Source of the DNA: Deltaproteobacteria bacterium
GTDB lineage: Bacteria; Desulfobacterota_B; Binatia; UBA9968
Assembly (NCBI GenBank): GCA_016193385.1
Contig: JACPSF010000220.1
Coordinates: forward strand, 1 to 14,164
Length of the DNA stretch: 14,164 nucleotides
Direction: 5' to 3'
The first letter of the stretch is position 1. Each line of letters opens with the position of its first letter. Position numbers and translations under genes: made by a program. Shown here piece after piece: positions 1-6,350 of the stretch. The notes beneath the pieces were generated by a model, which was not told the origin of the DNA, searched no databases, and was given only the letters and a program-made list of their open reading frames with translations.

Positions 1-1
1 C

Positions 2-1798
2 GCTCCGCTGGTTCACGAAGAGGCCAAGGGAAATATCTGCGGTCACGAGCACGTAGAAAAGGGCGACATCCAGCAGGGTTTTGCCGAGTCCGAGGAGATT
101 TTTGAAGACACCTTCACCTTTCCCATGGTCTATCACTACACCATGGAGCCCCACAGCGTGATCGCCGAGTGCAATGATGGGGGGATTACCGTTTGGTCCT
201 CGGCCCAGCATCCTTTTCAGGTTCGCGCGGACGTAGCGCGGATCTTTCGGGTGCCGCTTGCGAGGGTCAGGCTCATTATTTCCTATTTGGGCGGCGGCTT
301 CGGCAGCAAATCCTATACGAAATTCGAGCCGCTGGTGGTCGCTCTCGCGCGCAAGGCGCGGCGCCCTGTGCGGATCTGCAATTCCGTGCCCGAATCGATG
401 GTCACGGTGCGCCGGCATGGAGCCAGAGTCCGATTGAAAACCGGAGTCCAAAGAGACGGCACTCTGGTTGCCCGGGAGGCTGAGATCTATCTCGATACGG
501 GCGGCTACGCGGATAACGGGCCGGCGGTCGCGATCCGAGCTGCCACAAGGGTGTTGGGTCCCTACAAGATTCCTCACATCCGCAGCGACGCGTATGCGGT
601 CTATACCAACTCCGGATCGGCGGGTTCCTTCCGCGCCATCGGAGCGCCGCAGACGATCTTCGCCTCCGAGTCCCAGATGGATATCATCGCCGATAAACTG
701 GGGATCGACCCCGCCGAGATGAGGCTAAAAAATCTTCTGAAGAAAGGGGAAGAGGTCCGTCCCAAATTGCGCGGCATCGATGCCGATCTCGCCTCAAGCC
801 TGAAAAGACTGCTGAGAGAGAGCGAATGGAAGAGGCGCTCAAAGAAAAAGAATGGCGCCATCGGCCTGGCCCTGGGGGCGACCAATGCCGGCGCCACGCC
901 GGTCTCCGTCGCCATGGCGCGTATGCAGTCGGATGGGGCTGTAACCATTCTGGCCGGGAGCACGGAGATGGGGCAGGGCGTGAGGACCGTCCTTTCCCAG
1001 ATCGCTGCCGAGGAGTTGAGTCTTCCTCTGGAGTCGGTTCGGATAAGCGGTGCCGACACCATGGTCACTCCCTACGATAGCTCGACGGGATCGAGTCGCT
1101 CGACGACCCTCATGGGGCTTGCGGTCCAGAGAGCTTCTCGTGACCTCAAGAAGCAGCTCGTGGCCATCGGCGCGCAGGTTTTTGGTGTTCGTTCCAGCCG
1201 GGTCCGGGTGGAAGAAGGCGGCCTTGTCTGCGGCGAGGCGAAGCTGTCTTTCAAAGAGGCCCTGGCGCGGCGCTTCGGCGGGTCTGGTGGCGAGTTGATC
1301 GGGCGTGGTGACGTGGGGCCGGAAATCACGGGCGGAGTCCTGCCGGTCTTCTGGGAGATCGGGATGGGATGCGGGGAGCTCGGCATTGACGAAGAGACCG
1401 GAGAAATCTCCATCCGGCGCTATGTTTCGGTCGCCGATGTAGGAAAGGCAATTCATCCGGAGCAATGCGTCGGTCAGGAGGAAGGCGCCGCGATGCAGGG
1501 GATCGGCCATACGCTCTTCGAGCAGATGATCTATGAGGGCGGGCAGCTGGTCAATTCCAATCTGGTGGATTATCGCGTTCCGACATTTTCCGACGTGCCC
1601 GAAGAGTTTCATTCGGTCCTCGTGGAGAATCGCGACGGTCCGGGTCCTTTCGGCGCGAGGGGGATGGGGGAGGGAGGGCTCGTCTCCGTCGCCCCTGCGA
1701 TCACCAACGCCCTCGCCCGCGCTACCGGCGTCCGCATCAAAGACCTCCCGCTCACTCCCGAGCGCGTCTGGAGAGCGTTGAAAGAGAAGAAAAAGTAG
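2..1798 (+). CDS. Xanthine dehydrogenase family molybdopterin-binding subunit (CoxL/XdhB-like), 5'-truncated by the window edge
   Basis: This is the large molybdenum-cofactor subunit of an enzyme that hydroxylates or oxidises a small substrate at a Mo centre and passes electrons to FAD and 2Fe-2S subunits, which are not in the window. The frame is open from base 2, upstream of the first ATG at 125, and residues encoded there (ending in TFTFPMVYHYTMEPH) already fit the family, so the gene starts outside the window. About 598 codons are visible and full-length relatives have roughly 750-780, so the N-terminal part is missing. Visible motifs, numbered from base 2, are GGGFGSK at about 97-103, SFRAIGAPQ at about 208-216 (the cofactor and substrate-site Arg loop) and GMGEGG with the likely catalytic Glu at about 557. 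The loop is FRAIG, unlike the CO-dehydrogenase form I loop AYRCSFR, so this is not form I CO dehydrogenase. The substrate cannot be read from sequence. The last 24 codons recur downstream at 2643. Confidence 0.93.
   Translation, partial: APLVHEEAKGNICGHEHVEKGDIQQGFAESEEIFEDTFTFPMVYHYTMEPHSVIAECNDGGITVWSSAQHPFQVRADVARIFRVPLARVRLIISYLGGGFGSKSYTKFEPLVVALARKARRPVRICNSVPESMVTVRRHGARVRLKTGVQRDGTLVAREAEIYLDTGGYADNGPAVAIRAATRVLGPYKIPHIRSDAYAVYTNSGSAGSFRAIGAPQTIFASESQMDIIADKLGIDPAEMRLKNLLKKGEEVRPKLRGIDADLASSLKRLLRESEWKRRSKKKNGAIGLALGATNAGATPVSVAMARMQSDGAVTILAGSTEMGQGVRTVLSQIAAEELSLPLESVRISGADTMVTPYDSSTGSSRSTTLMGLAVQRASRDLKKQLVAIGAQVFGVRSSRVRVEEGGLVCGEAKLSFKEALARRFGGSGGELIGRGDVGPEITGGVLPVFWEIGMGCGELGIDEETGEISIRRYVSVADVGKAIHPEQCVGQEEGAAMQGIGHTLFEQMIYEGGQLVNSNLVDYRVPTFSDVPEEFHSVLVENRDGPGPFGARGMGEGGLVSVAPAITNALARATGVRIKDLPLTPERVWRALKEKKK
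1726..1797 (+). repeat. 72-bp direct repeat, copy 1 (3' end of the hydroxylase gene)
   Basis: Bases 1726-1797 are identical to 2643-2714, at an offset of 917 bp. This copy is the end of the living hydroxylase gene and encodes GVRIKDLPLTPERVW and the basic tail. Identity ends sharply: the preceding base differs, and the first base after the repeat changes the stop from TAG here to TAA in copy 2. The two copies enclose the toxin-antitoxin pair. Confidence 0.95.
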
Positions 1799-1840
1799 CC
1801 TGCCTGCCAAGCTTTGCTACTACAAACGATAAATTGCGGA

Positions 1841-1869
1841 TTGACAGTTCCTCACAAGCCGTATATGAT
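1841..1869 (+). promoter_or_regulatory. Sigma70-type promoter of the toxin-antitoxin pair
   Basis: TTGACA at 1841-1846, a 17-bp spacer, and TATGAT at 1864-1869 (5 of 6 consensus) make this one of the closest consensus matches in the window. Predicted +1 is near 1876, giving a leader of about 26 nt that includes AAGGAAG (1886-1892) as the ribosome binding site for the ATG at 1902. It lies wholly within the 917-bp unit between the 72-bp repeats, so the pair carries its own promoter. Confidence 0.75.
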
Positions 1870-1881
1870 TAATGACGCTTA

Positions 1882-1905
1882 AAGTAAGGAAGTAGGGAAG
1901 TATGG
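1882..1905 (+). repeat. Three tandem octamers AAGTANGG across the antitoxin start
   Basis: Bases 1882-1889, 1890-1897 and 1898-1905 are three head-to-tail octamers that differ only at positions 6 and, in one copy, equivalently placed purines (AAGTAAGG, AAGTAGGG, then AAGTATGG). They contain the ribosome binding site and the start codon. They could be an operator bound by the AbrB-type antitoxin for autoregulation, or simply a purine-rich translation start. The sequence alone does not decide this. Confidence 0.5.
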
Positions 1906-2357
1906 CTATCATAAAGATTGGTCCAAAACACCAGGTAACGATACCGAAAGACGCCTTTCAACGGCTTCACCTGGAAGCAGGAGATATTCTGGAAGCTCGC
2001 GTGGAGGGGAAAAAGCTGCTTCTTGTTCCCAAACGGTTAACGGAGAAGGCCCCGGCAGTGAAGCTAACCTCTGATGAACAAAAAGCATTGTCCTCGGCGC
2101 GCAAAAAGATTTTGACAATCCGCAAGGACCTCCTTCACTCCAGGGGTCTTACGCTAAAGGAAGGCAAAGCAGCCGCCAAGGTAGGCTTGATCGACCCGGA
2201 CCAAATCTACTGGTGGTTAGAGGAGTGGCAAAAAAGTGAGCGAGAAGCCGAGGCCGAGGAGAAGGCGGGCAAAAGCGCAGGTCCTTTTACCAGCGGGGAT
2301 GAACTCCTTCGCTCGTTGGAACAAGATGCTCGGCGGATGCGACGAAAAAGCGCATGA
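1902..2357 (+). CDS. AbrB/MazE/SpoVT-type antitoxin
   Basis: The 151-residue protein opens with a swapped-hairpin AbrB DNA-binding domain at about residues 1-45: the pattern IGPKHQVTIPKDAFQRL, then LEAGDILEARVEGKKLLLVPK, is typical of the family. The rest is a long helical, charged extension (about 50-151) with a SGDELLRSL segment near the end, of the kind antitoxins use to wrap their toxin. The start at 1902 is supported by AAGGAAG 9 nt upstream and a consensus promoter. The stop codon overlaps the next ATG (ATGA at 2354-2357), so the two are translationally coupled. By family, it should neutralise the toxin and repress the shared promoter. At 151 residues it is longer than a simple MazE-type antitoxin (about 80). 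The region looks more A+T-rich than the hydroxylase gene before it, consistent with acquisition. Confidence 0.87.
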   Translation: MAIIKIGPKHQVTIPKDAFQRLHLEAGDILEARVEGKKLLLVPKRLTEKAPAVKLTSDEQKALSSARKKILTIRKDLLHSRGLTLKEGKAAAKVGLIDPDQIYWWLEEWQKSEREAEAEEKAGKSAGPFTSGDELLRSLEQDARRMRRKSA

Positions 2358-2611
2358 TCGTTACCTATGAGCAGAGCTTTCTCCGCGACTATGCTAGCCT
2401 CCCTGAGTCAGTCCGCAGACGCGCCGAAAAGCAAATCCGCGTCCTCCTCCAAAATCCCCGTCACCCCTCTTTGCGCGCCCGCAAGATCCAAGGATCTACA
2501 GATATCTACGAAGCGCGCGTAACTGGCGGTTACCGGATGACGTATAAAATAGCTGGGGAGACTCTCAGACTACGCCGTATCGGTGCCCATGAGATATACC
2601 GTTCCCCTTAA
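2354..2611 (+). CDS. RelE/ParE-superfamily toxin
   Basis: An 85-residue protein with the RelE/ParE fold pattern: an N-terminal helical pair rich in Arg (SLPESVRRRAEKQIRVLL), then the strands DIYEARVTGGYRMTYKI and LRLRRIGAHEIYR. The Arg in GYRMTY and the terminal GAHEIY element are family hallmarks. RelE-type members cut ribosome-bound mRNA and ParE-type members poison gyrase; sequence alone does not separate them here, though the basic C-terminal strand and the His-x-x-Tyr end favour the mRNase type. The start overlaps the antitoxin stop by 4 nt. It ends 31 nt before the second copy of the 72-bp hydroxylase repeat. The gene looks intact and of usual length. Confidence 0.87.
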   Translation: MIVTYEQSFLRDYASLPESVRRRAEKQIRVLLQNPRHPSLRARKIQGSTDIYEARVTGGYRMTYKIAGETLRLRRIGAHEIYRSP

Positions 2612-2642
2612 ATGAATGAAGTTGCTTCTGAGTCGTAGCCGG

Positions 2643-2714
2643 CGGCGTCCGCATCAAAGACCTCCCGCTCACTCCCGAGCGCGTCTGGAGAGCGTTGAAA
2701 GAGAAGAAAAAGTA
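2643..2714 (+). repeat. 72-bp direct repeat, copy 2 (orphan 3' end of the hydroxylase gene)
   Basis: This is a perfect copy of 1726-1797, detached from any full gene. Read in the same frame it encodes the hydroxylase C-terminus (GVRIKDLPLTPERVW and the Lys-rich end) and stops at TAA (2713-2715). The frame upstream is open only to a TGA at 2629-2631 and there is no convincing start or ribosome binding site, so it is a gene remnant. The hexamer GTAGCC occurs at the end of copy 1 (1795-1800) and just before copy 2 (2635-2640), a possible microhomology at the edges of the inserted or duplicated unit. Confidence 0.93.
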
Positions 2715-2790
2715 ACCCGGCTATCCGAATTTCCCAGCTTTCTCGCCCAATAAAATTTCTTGCCTGGCGGGAAGGTCTGAGGGGAAATTC

Positions 2791-2819
2791 TTGACAGCCC
2801 CGTGCGTGGGGAATATAGA
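2791..2819 (+). promoter_or_regulatory. Probable promoter of the MetE-like gene
   Basis: TTGACA at 2791-2796, a 17-bp spacer, and TATAGA at 2814-2819 (4 of 6). Predicted +1 is near 2826, downstream of the GTG at 2802, which argues against that codon as the start of the next gene and for GTG 2850. The spacer contains CCCC and GGGG arms separated by 6 nt. Confidence 0.55.
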
Positions 2820-2840
2820 GGGCGCAAGGCCTCGTGCAAA

Positions 2841-2846
2841 GAGGTG
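2841..2846 (+). promoter_or_regulatory. Ribosome binding site deciding the GTG 2850 start
   Basis: GAGGTG at 2841-2846 lies 3 nt before GTG 2850 (AAAGAGG gives slightly wider spacing). The frame is open back to GTG 2802, but no comparable site precedes 2802 and the predicted transcript begins after it. Confidence 0.55.
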
Positions 2847-2849
2847 GTT

Positions 2850-4025
2850 GTGGCACGGTCCAGTGTTTCAGCCCTTGAAGAAACTCCTCTGGCTAAGATC
2901 CGCGTCGACCAGGTAGGCAGCCTGCTTCGCTCGCAGGAGTTAAAAGACGTCTATGCCTGGCACGGCTCAGGGCGGGCGAGCGACCATGAGCTGCGCCAAG
3001 CGCAGGATGAAGCTATCCGGCAGGTTATCGCGAAGCAGGAGGCTCACGGTCTGCCGGTGCTGACCGACGGGGAGTTTCGCCGCCTAAATTTTCAGGACAG
3101 CTTTGCCGAGTCGGTCACGGGCTTTCAACCACGAAAGCAGACACTTCAGTTCCACGAGCAACGTGCCACGGGCGGAAAACCTCTGACTCGCTGGGACCCT
3201 GACAATCCCAGCCAGGGAGAACCCGCGTTGGGGTACTGGAGACCTCTGGTGGAGCGCATCCGCCTGACGCGCAATCTTCCGCTGGAAGAATTTCGCTTTT
3301 CTCAGCCTCTGACCTCTTCTCCGATAAAGATTACGCTTCTCAGTCCCGATCGGCTGTGCGAGGAGTTTGACCGTCAAAACACGGCCGGTGTTTACAGTGA
3401 TGTCGAGGAGTTTTTAGCGGACGTCATTTCCGTTGAGCGGCAGATCGTAGCTGAGTTAGCGGAGTCCGGCTGTCGGTACGTCCAGATCGACGCGCCCAGT
3501 TATACTTCCTACGTTGATTCGCGATCTCTTGAGCGGATGCGCTCGCGGGGGCAGGAGCCGCTGAGGCGGATGGAGCGCTCCATAAACGCGGACAACGCGG
3601 TGATCGCCGGGTTCCCGGGCGTTACCTTCGGCATCCACCTCTGCCGGGGCAATCAGCGCAGCATGTGGCATCGCGAGGGGGGCTACGACGCCATTGCCGA
3701 GAGGCTTTTTAATGGACTCAAACATCAGCGTCTCCTCTTGGAGTACGACTCGGAAAGGGCAGGGGGCTTCGAGCCATTGAGACTCGTCCCGGGCGATAAG
3801 GTAGTTGTCCTGGGCCTTGTGAGCAGCAAGATTGCCCGGGTAGAGAACCCGGATGATCTGCGGCGCCGGATCGAAGAGGCGAGCCGCTATCTGTCTTTAG
3901 ACCGGCTGGCGCTGAGCCCGCAATGTGGCTTTGCCTCGAACATTCTCGGAAATCTGCTCGGCGAAGAAGACCAGTGGAGAAAGTTCGACGTTATTCGAGA
4001 GGTCGCCTCAGAGATTTGGAAATAG
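2850..4025 (+). CDS. Short cobalamin-independent methionine synthase-like (MetE C-terminal-type) methyltransferase
   Basis: From GTG 2850 the product is 391 residues: a single (beta/alpha)8 barrel of the MetE C-terminal/UROD-like class, without the MetE N-terminal half. The opening VGSLLRSQEL and TDGEFRR segments are family signatures. The zinc ligands known from MetE are all present: His263 and Cys265 (in GIHLCRGN), Glu298 (in LLEYD) and Cys359 (in SPQCGF). The acidic QIDAPSY segment at about 212-218 matches the family's substrate-binding DEPA region. By family the Zn activates a thiol for alkyl transfer, classically homocysteine methylation. Short standalone members include archaeal-type methionine synthases and epoxyalkane:coenzyme M transferase, so the true acceptor is open. 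It has its own promoter and lies directly after the repeat-flanked toxin-antitoxin unit. It converges with the HAD gene, 48 nt away. Confidence 0.85.
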   Translation: MARSSVSALEETPLAKIRVDQVGSLLRSQELKDVYAWHGSGRASDHELRQAQDEAIRQVIAKQEAHGLPVLTDGEFRRLNFQDSFAESVTGFQPRKQTLQFHEQRATGGKPLTRWDPDNPSQGEPALGYWRPLVERIRLTRNLPLEEFRFSQPLTSSPIKITLLSPDRLCEEFDRQNTAGVYSDVEEFLADVISVERQIVAELAESGCRYVQIDAPSYTSYVDSRSLERMRSRGQEPLRRMERSINADNAVIAGFPGVTFGIHLCRGNQRSMWHREGGYDAIAERLFNGLKHQRLLLEYDSERAGGFEPLRLVPGDKVVVLGLVSSKIARVENPDDLRRRIEEASRYLSLDRLALSPQCGFASNILGNLLGEEDQWRKFDVIREVASEIWK

Positions 4026-4073
4026 ACCGAGCCGGAAGCGGTAGTGTTTCACCTGAGTCGATGAGTTTCGGGC

Positions 4074-4781
4074 CTAGCCCGCGCGGCCCAGGAGCGAAAA
4101 GATCGCCATGAGATTCTGGAGCCGTGGGACATTGTCCGATGCCGATCTGCCGCTGCGGTCCAGCAGGACACCCGTCAGCCCGGCGGCGATCGCCCCTGCA
4201 GCGTCTTTGTCCGGGCTGTCGCCAATATGCATAGCCTCCTCGGCTTTAAGCCGGTGGGTCTCTAACGCCCGTTGGAATATTTCCCGCGCGGGTTTGGCGT
4301 GTCCCGCATAGCTCGAAATCACGATAGAATCGAAGCAGGGAGCTATACCCAGACCCTCGAGGATGCCAAAAAGGCGGGAATCGAAATTCGAAATCACGGC
4401 CAGGATCAGATCCAGCTCCCGCAAAGCCGTTAGAGTTTCTTTGATCTCGGGATACAGGGACCAGGAATCGGCTCGGCTGAAATACTCAAAGAGTTCTGAG
4501 AAATAATCTTCGAAGCCGTCAAAGCGTCCGTAGGGTTCGAAGATTCTCCGCACAAGATCCTTCCACCATTGGCGCTCCCATTCCTGGATCCTGTCGGGCT
4601 GTGCTCCCGGGAAGGCCAAGGGGGGCGACGAGGCAAAGCAGAGGCGGAACCGCTCGGTGAGCTGCCCGGGCAAAACTTCCATCCCAAACCTTTGTGCCAC
4701 CCGGGCATAGCTTTCCCCGACGGGTCTAGTGGTCTTGATCAGCGTTCCTGCGGCGTCGAAAAAGATCGCTTTGAAAGCCAT
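4074..4781 (-). CDS. HAD-superfamily hydrolase (subclass IA, REG-2/HDHD3-like)
   Basis: A 235-residue soluble HAD protein with all four motifs in order: FFDAAGTL (nucleophile Asp9), VISNFDSR (motif II Ser), a Lys in GHAKPAREIF (motif III) and HIGDSPDKDAAGA (motif IV acids). The cap inserted between motifs I and II is helical, typical of subclass IA. The second acid of motif I, usually Asp two residues after the nucleophile in phosphatases, is Ala11 here. DxAGT is seen in REG-2-like HADs and phosphonoacetaldehyde hydrolases, so a standard phosphatase role should not be assumed. GAGAG precedes the ATG by a few bases. The gene diverges from the nicotinamidase-like gene and converges on the MetE-like gene. 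Substrate unknown. Confidence 0.85.
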   Translation of the reverse strand: MAFKAIFFDAAGTLIKTTRPVGESYARVAQRFGMEVLPGQLTERFRLCFASSPPLAFPGAQPDRIQEWERQWWKDLVRRIFEPYGRFDGFEDYFSELFEYFSRADSWSLYPEIKETLTALRELDLILAVISNFDSRLFGILEGLGIAPCFDSIVISSYAGHAKPAREIFQRALETHRLKAEEAMHIGDSPDKDAAGAIAAGLTGVLLDRSGRSASDNVPRLQNLMAIFSLLGRAG

Positions 4782-4814
4782 AACTCTCAGGCATTAGGCA
4801 CTGGCAAACAATCG

Positions 4815-4830
4815 CGAAATTCGAATTTCG
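4815..4830. repeat. 16-bp perfect palindrome in the HAD/nicotinamidase intergenic region
   Basis: CGAAATTCGAATTTCG reads the same on both strands. It lies between the divergent genes at 4782-4906, 34 nt upstream of the HAD start and 40 nt upstream of the nicotinamidase -35. It could be a dimeric operator or a degenerate intergenic repeat. No partner copy with the same symmetry was found elsewhere in the window. Confidence 0.6.
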
Positions 4831-4870
4831 AAATAAAAACGCCTATCGCCTTCCGCCTTGTACTTAATCA

Positions 4871-4898
4871 TTGAAACACTTCTATCTTCCATTATAAT
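4871..4898 (+). promoter_or_regulatory. Sigma70-type promoter of the nicotinamidase-led operon, probably leaderless
   Basis: TTGAAA at 4871-4876, a 16-bp spacer, and a perfect TATAAT at 4893-4898. The expected +1 is near 4905, two bases before the ATG at 4907, and there is no Shine-Dalgarno. The octamer ATTATAAT (4891-4898) is itself a palindrome, so a TATAAT also exists on the minus strand facing the HAD gene, but no good -35 is visible for that direction. Confidence 0.7.
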
Positions 4899-4906
4899 GA
4901 TCAGAT

Positions 4907-5482
4907 ATGCAAAGAAAAGATGCCCTTGTGGTGATCGATGTGCAAAACGACTTTTGTTCAGGCGGGTCTCTGGCTGTGACGGATGGAGACAAAGTGGTCC
5001 CGGTCTTGAACCGCTACATCGAGCAGTTCAAAGCTGCCAATCTTCCGATCCTGGCTACCCGCGACTGGCATCCCGAAAAGACCTCTCATTTCAAGGCCTA
5101 TGGGGGCGTCTGGCCCGTCCATTGCGTCCAAGGGACCAAGGGAGCTGAGTTTCACCCGGACTTGCGACTCCCGTCCGACGCCGTCATTGTATCCGCGGGC
5201 ATGGGCGCAGACGAGGACGGCTATTCGGGGTTTCAAGGTCGGAACGACCGGGGAGTCAAGCTTTCCGATCTTTTACGTGGGACGGGAGTGGAACGGATAT
5301 TCGTCGGCGGCCTGGCCACGGATTATTGCGTGAAGCATACTGTCCTCGATGGGCTCAAAGAAGGCTTTAAAGTAGTTCTGCTAGAGGACGCCGTCCGCGG
5401 AGTGGATCTCCAGCCCGGGGATTCCGAGCGGGCCATCGCGGAGATGGTCCGGGCCGGGGCCGAGAGAAGCGGGGGAACTTGA
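4907..5482 (+). CDS. Nicotinamidase-like (PncA/isochorismatase-superfamily) hydrolase lacking the catalytic lysine
   Basis: At 191 residues it has normal PncA length. Family features visible: Asp11 in VVIDVQNDF (triad Asp), metal ligands Asp53, His55 and His61 in TRDWHPEKTSH, GVWPVHCVQGT at about 67-77, and nucleophile Cys141 in GLATDYCVKHT. PncA converts nicotinamide to nicotinate for NAD salvage using an Asp-Lys-Cys triad. The lysine normally comes 7-9 residues before YSGF or YSAF, in a KG motif. Here the segment is VSAGMGADEDGYSGF, with Ala97 in that place and no Lys nearby. The codon is GCG, two changes from a Lys codon. It may therefore be altered or inactive as an amidase, or use another substrate. 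No alternative start fits, because ATG 4907 directly precedes the first strand. It heads an operon, with cysQ-like 21 nt downstream. Confidence 0.85.
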   Translation: MQRKDALVVIDVQNDFCSGGSLAVTDGDKVVPVLNRYIEQFKAANLPILATRDWHPEKTSHFKAYGGVWPVHCVQGTKGAEFHPDLRLPSDAVIVSAGMGADEDGYSGFQGRNDRGVKLSDLLRGTGVERIFVGGLATDYCVKHTVLDGLKEGFKVVLLEDAVRGVDLQPGDSERAIAEMVRAGAERSGGT

Positions 5483-5503
5483 AAGCTGACAGAAAGGAGC
5501 ATA

Positions 5504-6307
5504 GTGAGCGCAGAGAACCATTTTGCCAGAGAGGTTGAGACCGCGGAGCGGGCAGCCCGCGCAGCGGGCGAAATCATCATGGGCCTTTACGGCAAGGACT
5601 ATCACATTCGGGAGAAGGGGAAGGACAATCCCGTCACGACTGCGGACCTGGAGGCCAATCGCAAGCTCCGGGACATTATTTTGGATCGTTTCCCCGGGGA
5701 TGGATGGCTCTCCGAAGAGGATCACGACAATTTGAAAAGGCTCAAAGCGGCGCGCGTTTGGGTGATCGACCCGATCGATGGGACCAAGGAGTTCATCGCG
5801 GGGATTCCCCAGTTCGCGGTTTCGGTCGGCTTGGTGGTATCGGGTCGTCCGATGCTGGGGGTGGTCTATAACCCGGTGGAAAAAGAGCTCTATCGAGCTG
5901 TAAAAGATGGCGGGGCTCTTCTGAACGGCGATCCGATCCATGTTTCGCTACGGGCGGAAGTCAAGGGAGCTTTGCTCTTGGTCAGCCGTTCTGAGCCGCG
6001 GCGAAAGTTTGTCCGCTTTGCCGAGACCTGCGATTTGGAGCCGGTGGGGAGCATCGCCTACCGGTTGGCTAAGGTCGCAGGGGGTAAGGGAGATGGAACC
6101 CTCACATTCCGTTCGCTTCACGAGTGGGATGTCTGCGCCGGGGTGCTGATCGTGGAAGAGGCTGGTGGGGTGGTGCTGGATGGCGCTGGGAAAGCGCTGA
6201 TCTTTAATCGGCCCGAGACGGTCTATCATGGAATCGTCGCCTCGAATGAGGTCCTGGCCCACGCCCTTCAGGGGATGCTGGCGAAAGCCTTGTCCGAGAC
6301 GCGGTGA
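5504..6307 (+). CDS. cysQ: 3'(2'),5'-bisphosphate nucleotidase / inositol monophosphatase family (CysQ-like)
   Basis: A 267-residue Mg-dependent phosphatase. The metal site is clear: Glu71-Glu72 in WLSEED, Asp89 and Asp92 in VIDPIDGTKEF, and Asp209 in HEWDVCAG followed by EEAGG. The TKEF ending of the second motif is characteristic of CysQ-type enzymes, which hydrolyse 3'-phosphoadenosine 5'-phosphate to AMP, clearing a by-product of sulfate assimilation and coenzyme A-type transfers. IMPase or FBPase activity cannot be excluded. The GTG start is set by AAAGGAG at 5493-5499. It follows the nicotinamidase-like gene closely and precedes the small Cys4 gene by 43 nt, so it is probably operonic. 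Confidence 0.86.
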   Translation: MSAENHFAREVETAERAARAAGEIIMGLYGKDYHIREKGKDNPVTTADLEANRKLRDIILDRFPGDGWLSEEDHDNLKRLKAARVWVIDPIDGTKEFIAGIPQFAVSVGLVVSGRPMLGVVYNPVEKELYRAVKDGGALLNGDPIHVSLRAEVKGALLLVSRSEPRRKFVRFAETCDLEPVGSIAYRLAKVAGGKGDGTLTFRSLHEWDVCAGVLIVEEAGGVVLDGAGKALIFNRPETVYHGIVASNEVLAHALQGMLAKALSETR

Positions 6308-6350
6308 TTTCGGTATCGAAGTTGGTTATTCTGAGAAACTTGGGTGCGAG

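Noticed and set aside
839..1810. 323-codon minus-strand open frame across the hydroxylase gene
   Set aside because: It lies antisense to a clearly conserved protein, has no family features and arises from the G+C-rich codon pattern.
2802..2849. Upstream GTG start for the MetE-like gene
   Set aside because: The stretch lies inside the predicted promoter, has no ribosome binding site and is not typical of the family; GTG 2850 has GAGGTG before it.
2608..2856. 82-codon minus-strand open frame resembling part of the antisense frame at 839-1810
   Set aside because: The resemblance comes only from the 72-bp DNA repeat, so it is a shadow of copy 2.
4380..4395. CGAAATTCGAA inside the HAD gene matching half of the palindrome at 4815-4830
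   Set aside because: It is only 11 bp, lies within the conserved motif II codons (ISNFDSR) and lacks the symmetry, so it is most likely coincidence.
5381..5941. 186-codon minus-strand open frame over the 3' end of the nicotinamidase-like gene and the cysQ-like gene
   Set aside because: It spans two conserved plus-strand genes and their junction and has no domain of its own.
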